From positions 158,899,724 through 158,963,723 of the forward strand of contig JAVHZZ010000006.1 in assembly GCA_036250195.1 (NCBI GenBank): a stretch of DNA of 64,000 nt, read 5' to 3'. The DNA comes from Mixophyes australis. Taxonomy: Eukaryota > Chordata > Amphibia > Anura > Limnodynastidae. A model generated the notes under the pieces. The model had not been told where the DNA came from, searched no databases, and saw only the letters and a program-made list of their open reading frames with translations. Each line of letters begins with the position of its first letter. Within the stretch, counting starts at the first letter, position 1. Below, piece by piece: positions 57,645-64,000 of the stretch. The translations under genes were made by a program, and so were the position numbers.

Positions 57645-59440
57645 GAGTGGGTGTGACCATTCTATGTGAGTGTGGTCAGGTCAGATTGGGAGTGAAATAT
57701 ACCACTTCCATGAACCCCCGCATCACCTATGTACAGAGGCTGATCTAGACTTTTCTTTTAGGGGGGGGCGGTTTATAGCTTAATCCCGACTCCTCCTCCT
57801 CTCAAGTGCTGACTCCTCCCCTCTCCAGTCCTAACAGCCCCTCTACAATCCTGACTCCTGTAGTCCCTGTGCCCTACAACACTATGTAGCTATAACATCA
57901 TAACAATAAGAGAAACAAATAAGAGATATGTCTGTCCCATCAATTCCCTGTTCCACCTTCATCACACTGTGCCCCCATTCTGTCAGCTGCTCCTCTCAGC
58001 GCAGCTCCTCACTGACAGCAATGTGATGTGGGCTGCTGTTCTTTAGTAATGTGTAAATAATACCCACTATGTAGTATTCATTTTCTATAAAGAATCTGCA
58101 AAATATGAGGTCTTAAGTCATTCTTAAATGGGTTTTCCACAATCACAATACTTTAATATACATGCTTTTTTACTACTTACTGGTGCCCAGCATGTTTACT
58201 TTCTTTTTATATAATAGCTGTATTTCAGCCATAAGCCAACATCAAAATAATGACTAGAAAACAGTGTATTATTAATTGGGGGGTTTGAGTAATATAAAAA
58301 AAGAAATGGAGAAACCTTTTTGTTAATTTTGTGGTAAGCATTTTTGTGCCCTTTCATCTGAACCTGTACTCTGACCCATGGAGGAAGCTCTCTGCAGAAC
58401 AAAAGGCACATTGAATATTCTGGCTGATATCCCAAACTCGTCATTCCGAACCTTTCGGTAACGGTTGCTCACTGGATTCTATAAACAGTCATCTTGTGAT
58501 CCACCACTGTTTACAGAAGCATAAAACTTAATTCTAGACAAGGAAGAATGTGAAAACTGATCTCTCAGCACAAACATAAGAAGAGGTCATTATAATAATA
58601 AGCTATACAGGCAGAGACATTTACACAAAGCCACAGAGGTCTAAAGTTAACACATACTAAATTATTATATGAAAAAGTCTTTACATCTTTTCCCAATGCT
58701 CTCAATTGCACCATTCAAACATTAATAAATATCTGTTGTAATGTTGGGGGAAATATTTTTTACAGATATGTTTTTTTGGTTTTTTTCGCAGCCTATAGCA
58801 GGGCTGCCCTACTGTCTAAACCTTATTTGTGGCAACATGTACAGAATATGTATTTCAATTAATAATATATGCAAAGATTCACTATTATTTTTAGAGTGAT
58901 TGTAATATGAATAGTAACTATTAAAAATTAGTAACCATTGCATATAAAGAGTTACCTTACACTATTCCTCAGTGATGCTAAGTGAAATTAATATTTTTAT
59001 TGCTGATAAAGTTAAGACTTTTAGAATGTTAGGGTCTGACTAACAAAAATGTTAAAAGATAAACAAGTTCATGCTCTGCAAGATAGATTTGCAATATGGT
59101 TTTGCTACATTGTAAAACACATATTTGAGATAACATGACTGTTGGAAACATGACTAAAAGTTTCCAATATAATTCCATAGAAAATATCTACATTGATGAC
59201 AATAATTTAACAAGGGCTATTCACTTAGTAGTAAAGGAGTTTTCATGCATAACAATATTGTAGAAGTTTTTGCAGCTGCTGACTGACATTGAGAACAACT
59301 GATTCTGATAATAACAGACATATCGCAATGCTGCTCAGAGAATACAACAGACCTTTTTAATTTGACACCTAATCGCCAAGACATGATTTTCCTGCATTAT
59401 GATAATTCCTAAACTACCAGTCCACTGTGAGCAACACTTT
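57645..59440. other. no recognisable gene; possible element end at 57735
   Basis: CAGAGGCTGATCTAGAC near 57735 followed by a G run and CT-rich text resembles one end of a hAT-type element. Beyond about 58050 nothing is recognised. Confidence 0.4.
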
Positions 59441-59822
59441 CCCCGATAGTATAAGACCGATAGTGATCTTACCTACATTGTCTTCATATCGTCGGCTTGT
59501 AATACATACTTGAAATAATTGCGGCAAATCAACATGCTGTCTGGGCAAAATGACGTCATGTTAAACAACGACACTGAGATTGTTGGCATTTAGGTGGTCA
59601 TTTAATGAAGCGCCATGTGTACAATGTTTATTTTAAAAAGCATTCTACATTCTACACACTGCGCTTCCTTAAATGATCACCTTAATACCTACAATCTCAG
59701 TGTCGCTGTTTAACATGACGTCATTTTGCCCGGACAGCATGTTAATTCGCGTTGTATGTATTACAAGCAGTCGATATGAAGACAATGTAAGTAGGATCAC
59801 TTTAGGTGTTATACTATCGGGG
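59441..59822. mobile_element. 382-bp foldback MITE
   Basis: CCCCGATAGTATAA at the left matches TTATACTATCGGGG at the right. The arms continue inverted (TACATTGTCTTCATATCG, AACATGCTGTC.GGGCAAAA and TGACGTCATGTTAAACA) to a centre near 59631. Arms differ at scattered bases, so it is not very young. No target duplication is clear. Confidence 0.85.
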
Positions 59823-59925
59823 AAATATGTGTTAGGTTTTGGGTAGTCGGTGAAGTGACTATCACCAAAATTGTAAGCTTTCTTATATTCAGTGAAGTAG
59901 AACACTGTGGCACATTACAAGTTAA

Positions 59926-59933
59926 TGATGATG

Positions 59934-59978
<45 letters not shown>

Positions 59979-59985
59979 TAGAATA
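59926..59985. repeat. (ATA)n microsatellite
   Basis: About 60 bp of ATGATG then ATA units. Confidence 0.95.
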
Positions 59986-61336
59986 GAAGGGAAGGAGTTA
60001 AGGGACATTTAGAATAACTGCCATAAATAATGATGATGCAGGTGTGGCTGAGGAGCTCTGGTGCCACAGGTACCTACATAGTCCTTGTACACAGCTTTAA
60101 GTTACAATAAAAACAGAGTCATGAAAAATTATTCTCAATAATAAATTACCATGGAACATACTGATCCATTGTTTCCCCAGGGTGATTCTACCATAAAGCA
60201 AAATAAGGGAGCATTTCAGGCAAAAATGTACAAAATAGAACTGATGTGCAAACCTTTCAAAGCTAAATAGTCAATGTTTGCTTCATAACCTCAACTGCCT
60301 CAAACTTCCACCAGCTCTGCATCTCTTAGCCTTTTCTCTGTTTAGAGACGATAAATCATTTACTTTTTTCCTGCAAAATCCCTAAAATATTTATGTGCAT
60401 ATGCTCCCCTCATGCTGCACACACACCGCGGTTACTTGCACTATATCTAAACCCTGTCATTTATACTCGGCAGACTCTATTTTTGGGACTATGTGGCTGT
60501 AAGAGTTGAAATCTTAGTCATTTCAGAAATAAGCCATAGTCTCTGCTAAAATATATTTACCACGGCAGTCAGACTGCATTACAGTTACTGCATGAATGCA
60601 CTACACTAAAAGTTGGCAGACTGTCATTGAACTACTATTGTAATTAATTGTGATAAACATGGTTGTTTTTTCTACACAGAATGAAGAAGCTCCTTCCTGT
60701 ACCTCTCTATGCTATGAATCATAGTCATGGTTCAGAAGCCTGTTGTTACAGTTCTTTTTATCTCAGTCTGCATCAAACTATAGCCCAATGTCCTCAGCAC
60801 AAACAGAATTATGTGTGAATATTTGTTTTAGATGGAAAGAAAAAGAGGGGGTTTTTGAGAAAAATTAATTAATTAGTGAAATTGTCAGGGCAATTTACCC
60901 ATTTGAAACAACTCTATTTGGTTACACAGATTCATAACCCCATTCTGCTTTTTGGGGGTGTCAGGGCTGCCTTTCATGTGTTACATATGTATATTTTAAT
61001 GTTTTACTGCATGGGTTATGTGCACATATAAATACACTGTCTTGTATATAAAACAATACACCTAGATGTAAAGATATAAAGTTGGCTTGTGCCCAATTAT
61101 CATAAGCTAAAGAACGTGCACTGATAAGCTTAAAATTCCTCCTAAAATGCATAGAAAAAACTCTGCGCCAGCTGAGTAACTGGAAATCTTCTGTTCATGA
61201 TAAAACAAGTAGCCTCTGATCTCCAACTGCTGTGGTGGATCAAATGGAAGCTCCCAAGTAACTTCCCATGTTAACTAGGAGACTTGTGTGGATCCAGCAC
61301 ATATGAACTCAGAAAATATGTACTGTATTTCCCCAA
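59986..61336. other. no recognisable gene
   Basis: Apparently single-copy AT-rich DNA without protein-like frames. Confidence 0.45.
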
Positions 61337-61918
61337 GTATAAGACGCACCTTTCCCCCCCAAATTTTGGGTCTAAAAAAAGGGTGTGTCTTATACAGTGC
61401 CAGCGCTATTACCTGAAGGAAGAAGAAGGCACCTGGTGTGAGGATAAGAGAGAGGAGTCCCCGCTGAACCGATCTGTGCTTCCTAGTTTCGGTAAAAGGA
61501 CCTGCAGGTCCTTCAGCGCTTCCCACAGTCTCTGATGTCTCGGAGCTGTCAGTCACATGACCGACAGTTCCGGTGAGCGCCGATAATTTCCGATGAGCCC
61601 AGCGTGTTTGTAGTCTGTAGACAGTAGACTGCACAGCGTTGATGACAATAGACAAGTCATGTAGACACGCTTGGGGCGTGTCTACGCGACTTGTCTCTTG
61701 TCAACAACACTGTGCAGTAGCGCTCATGTCAGTGAATGTGGGACTTGTTATTGTAAGCTCCTCTAGATGTGAGATCTGTGACTAAAATCAGAAAGAGCCT
61801 TTTGATTCCTCCTGCTGCACACTGCATGTTGCAATTATAAAGCAGCAGCTTTCAATAACTTTATGCAATACATCTTTTTTTTTAATTTTGGTCCCCAAAA
61901 TTAAAGTGCGTCTTATAC
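61337..61918. mobile_element. non-autonomous DNA element, GTATAAGACGCAC ends
   Basis: GTATAAGACGCAC (61337-61349) and GTGCGTCTTATAC (61906-61918) are exact inverted repeats, with similar AAATTTTGGG blocks inside. A further inverted GTGTGTCTTATAC near 61384-61396 makes a subterminal hairpin. The GTATAAGACGCAC phrase is common at ends of vertebrate DNA elements. True outer ends and target duplication are not resolved. Confidence 0.65.
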
Positions 61919-61926
61919 ATATATAT

Positions 61927-61953
61927 ATTAGTTGGCATATATATATATATATG

Positions 61954-61999
<46 letters not shown>

Positions 62000-62006
62000 A
62001 ACTAAT
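61927..62006. repeat. palindromic TA microsatellite
   Basis: ATTAGTTGG (61927-61935) and CCAACTAAT (61998-62006) flank about 60 bp of alternating AT. The whole 80 bp is self-complementary. Confidence 0.9.
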
Positions 62007-62883
62007 AATAATAAAAGTACAACTGTAGTGGTTGTTTAAAAACATTACTGGTGAGAGAAAGGAAACATAGGAATACCTTCAATCTTCTGTCACGTTCCTT
62101 TAGTGATAGGTGACATGTGAGATGACGTATCCTTTTTAGGAATGTGATGTATTCATGAAATAACTTTATTGGTGAGATCAGAGCTTTTATCAAAATTACA
62201 CTGAGTAATCCTTTCACTTCTGACAAAACACCCCCAAATTATATAATTATCCAGATACCATTCAATATAAAGAAATGTGCAACACAGTGTGATATGTATA
62301 ACAAAACCTAATAATTAAATTTGTGCCTACAATTACTGTAATTAGGTGAGTGAAAAATGTGAAACAATTACTAGGAACCAGCAGATTCCAAATTGTCAGA
62401 GTGACAAGCATTGATTCAGATGGGGCTCACATAGAACTGAGTGGACAAAGCTTCAAACATCCAGACAAGATTAAAAACAGTTCTACTATTTTTCTTGCTA
62501 TTAATGCGAAATAATCACTTCTTCAATGCATTTTGTGGGAGTCACCCCACTTCCACAGGAAAAAAAAGGTTTAAATGGTGCCTAACAAATCTTTTATAAC
62601 AGAGGAACAAATTCAATTGGATTCTAGGCAATGTCATAATTATTCAAATTAACATACATTTGTCTCATTCATAAACTTTGCGTGATTATTGAGAAATAAT
62701 AATGATAATAATAATAATTAACATTTTTTAACATAATATTTCCCAGTATGGCTAGTTAATTTGATTTATACAATGTTTAACTATAAGCATATCAGATCAA
62801 ATACTAATAAATTTAGATCCAGCTCGAAATTAAACCCACAGGTGGATTGTCAGTTTGAACAGGGCTCTTAAAATGGCTTAATC
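62007..62883. other. no recognisable gene
   Basis: AT-rich sequence with a short AAT run near 62697. Nothing else recognised. Confidence 0.5.
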
Positions 62884-64000
62884 CAGTGGTTCCAAAATGC
62901 AGTGCTGTTCAGCATACTCAGTCCTCTGGACCCCCTAGCAGTACAGGTCTCCATATCCAGTGCTCAGGGTCACCTAGCAATGCTGCACTGCATATCCAGT
63001 CCTCTGGGCCCCTAGCAGTACAGGTCTCCATATCCAGTGCTCAGGGTCACCAAGCAATGCTGCACTGCATATCCAGTCCTCTGGGCCCCTAGCAGTGCAA
63101 TTCTCCATATCCAGTCCTCAGGGTTCTCTAGCAGTACAGTTCTTTGTATCTAGTCCCACGAGTCCCCTAGCAGTGCAGTTCTCCATATCCAGTCCTCTGG
63201 GCCCCCTTGCAGTACAGTTCTCCATATACAGTCCTCAGTGTCACCTAGCAATGCTGCACTGCATATCCATTTCTCTGAGGACCTAGCAGTGCAGTTCTCC
63301 AAATCCAGTCCTCAGGGTCCCCTAGCAGTAGTTCCCAAATGCGTCACCTAGCAGTGCTGTGCAGCATATCCAGTCCTCTGCATCCCCTAGCAGTACAGGT
63401 CTCCATATCCAGTCCTCAGGGTCACCTAGCAGTGAAGTTCTCCATATACAGTCCTCAGTGTCACCTAGCAATGCTGTACAGCATATCCAGTCCTCAGGGT
63501 CACCTAGCAGTGCACTTCTCCGTATCTAGTCCACTGAGTCCCCTAGCAGTACAGTTCTCCATATCCAGTCCTCAGGGTCCCCTAGCAGTGCAGTTCTCTA
63601 TATCTAACCCTCAGGATGACCTAGCAGTGCAGTTCTCCATATACAGTCCTCAGTGTCATCTAACAGTGCTGTTCAGCATATCTAGTCCTCTGGGTCCCCT
63701 TGCAGTGCAGTTCTCCAGGTCACAAGTGATATAATTACTTCCACCTTTGGTCTTGTTACAATGTGTCAGTCAGTAATGAATACACCTGTGCTCCAGCAAG
63801 GAGATATGGAAACCTGCACTTTTAGAGGGCCATGAGGACTGGACTTAGGAAACACTGATTTAGAATGTTTAATTTAGACATTGTGGAGATTTGCTCAAGC
63901 ATATATACAAATCTATGGGTATGTATCAGGAAGCAATTGCCACAAAGGCTCATAAATCCCTGCACTGTTAGGGCTCACTGAGGGCTGGGTTTGGGAAACA
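62884..64000 (+). mobile_element. hAT-type repeat containing a second 39-bp array, cut by window end
   Basis: Starts CAGTGGTTCCAAAATGC. 62925-63720 is an array of about 20 units around CAGTCCTCAGGGTCCCCTAG, CAGTGCAGTTCTCCATATC. The tail holds TTACAATGTGTCAGTCAG, TGAATACACCTGTGCTCCAG, and AGGACTGGACTTAGGAAACA then CTG (63854). The last 40 bases of the window repeat this tail ending (GCACTGTTAGGGCTCACTGA), so a second end lies at or beyond 64000. The array unit resembles the element's own terminal sequence. Confidence 0.75.

Overview
The window looks like vertebrate intergenic or intronic DNA, most likely from a frog or toad (anuran amphibian). I found no convincing host protein-coding exon, rRNA or tRNA gene. 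The organism call rests on the repeat families seen by eye: a hAT family with TAGAGATG-type ends, short non-autonomous hAT elements with CAGGGCC and CAGTGCCGTAAC ends, foldback elements starting GGCCTGATTCATTAAG or GGGCTAGATTTACTAA, an L2-type LINE tail ending in an ATA repeat, a tRNA-derived SINE with the conserved V-SINE-like core, and Ty3/gypsy LTR elements. This is recognition from memory, not a database result.

Layout. 0-5.9 kb: a 96-bp tandem repeat, small foldback elements, then a 39-bp minisatellite. 5.9-8.0 kb: a decayed gypsy relic (Gag-protease, then integrase) with a 981-bp foldback element between the parts, followed by the tail of the minisatellite-bearing repeat. 8.4-16.4 kb: the best-resolved structure, a solo gypsy LTR (target duplication CAAGG) split near its first bases by a 7.3-kb hAT transposon (target duplication GTTACGAG). 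The hAT carries an uninterrupted transposase gene on the minus strand, flanked by unrelated tandem arrays. 16.4-30 kb: mostly unrecognised DNA with small non-autonomous hAT elements at 18.4, 18.7, 20.5 and 22.3 kb and purine-rich degenerate arrays at 26.7-27.4 kb. 30.4-36.4 kb: a 68-bp satellite of about 52 units, split by a second, internally deleted hAT of the same family that keeps only the transposase N-terminal reading frame. 36.7-39.1 kb: a composite hAT-type element with a C-rich 33-bp array. 39.4-42.4 kb: a minus-strand LTR retrotransposon relic whose integrase lies upstream of reverse transcriptase and RNase H, the order typical of Gmr1-like elements. 45-47 kb: a small terminal-inverted-repeat element, a 36-bp minisatellite and a Tc1-like end. 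53-57 kb: a SINE, then an L2 LINE 3' end interrupted by a 0.92-kb foldback insertion with a 15-bp duplication. 57-64 kb: two more small DNA transposons, a foldback element, palindromic microsatellites and a second copy of the 39-bp array.

The only intact protein gene is the hAT transposase (998 or 1002 residues), with BED zinc finger, DDE-type core and C-terminal dimerisation region. Every other coding stretch is a relic, a truncated derivative, or an artefact of tandem repeats whose unit length is a multiple of three. The system most worth attention is the hAT family: two copies share ends and promoter, each has accumulated different tandem arrays on both sides of its gene, one retains fragments of transposase coding sequence in its 3' region, and one encodes only the N-terminal region.
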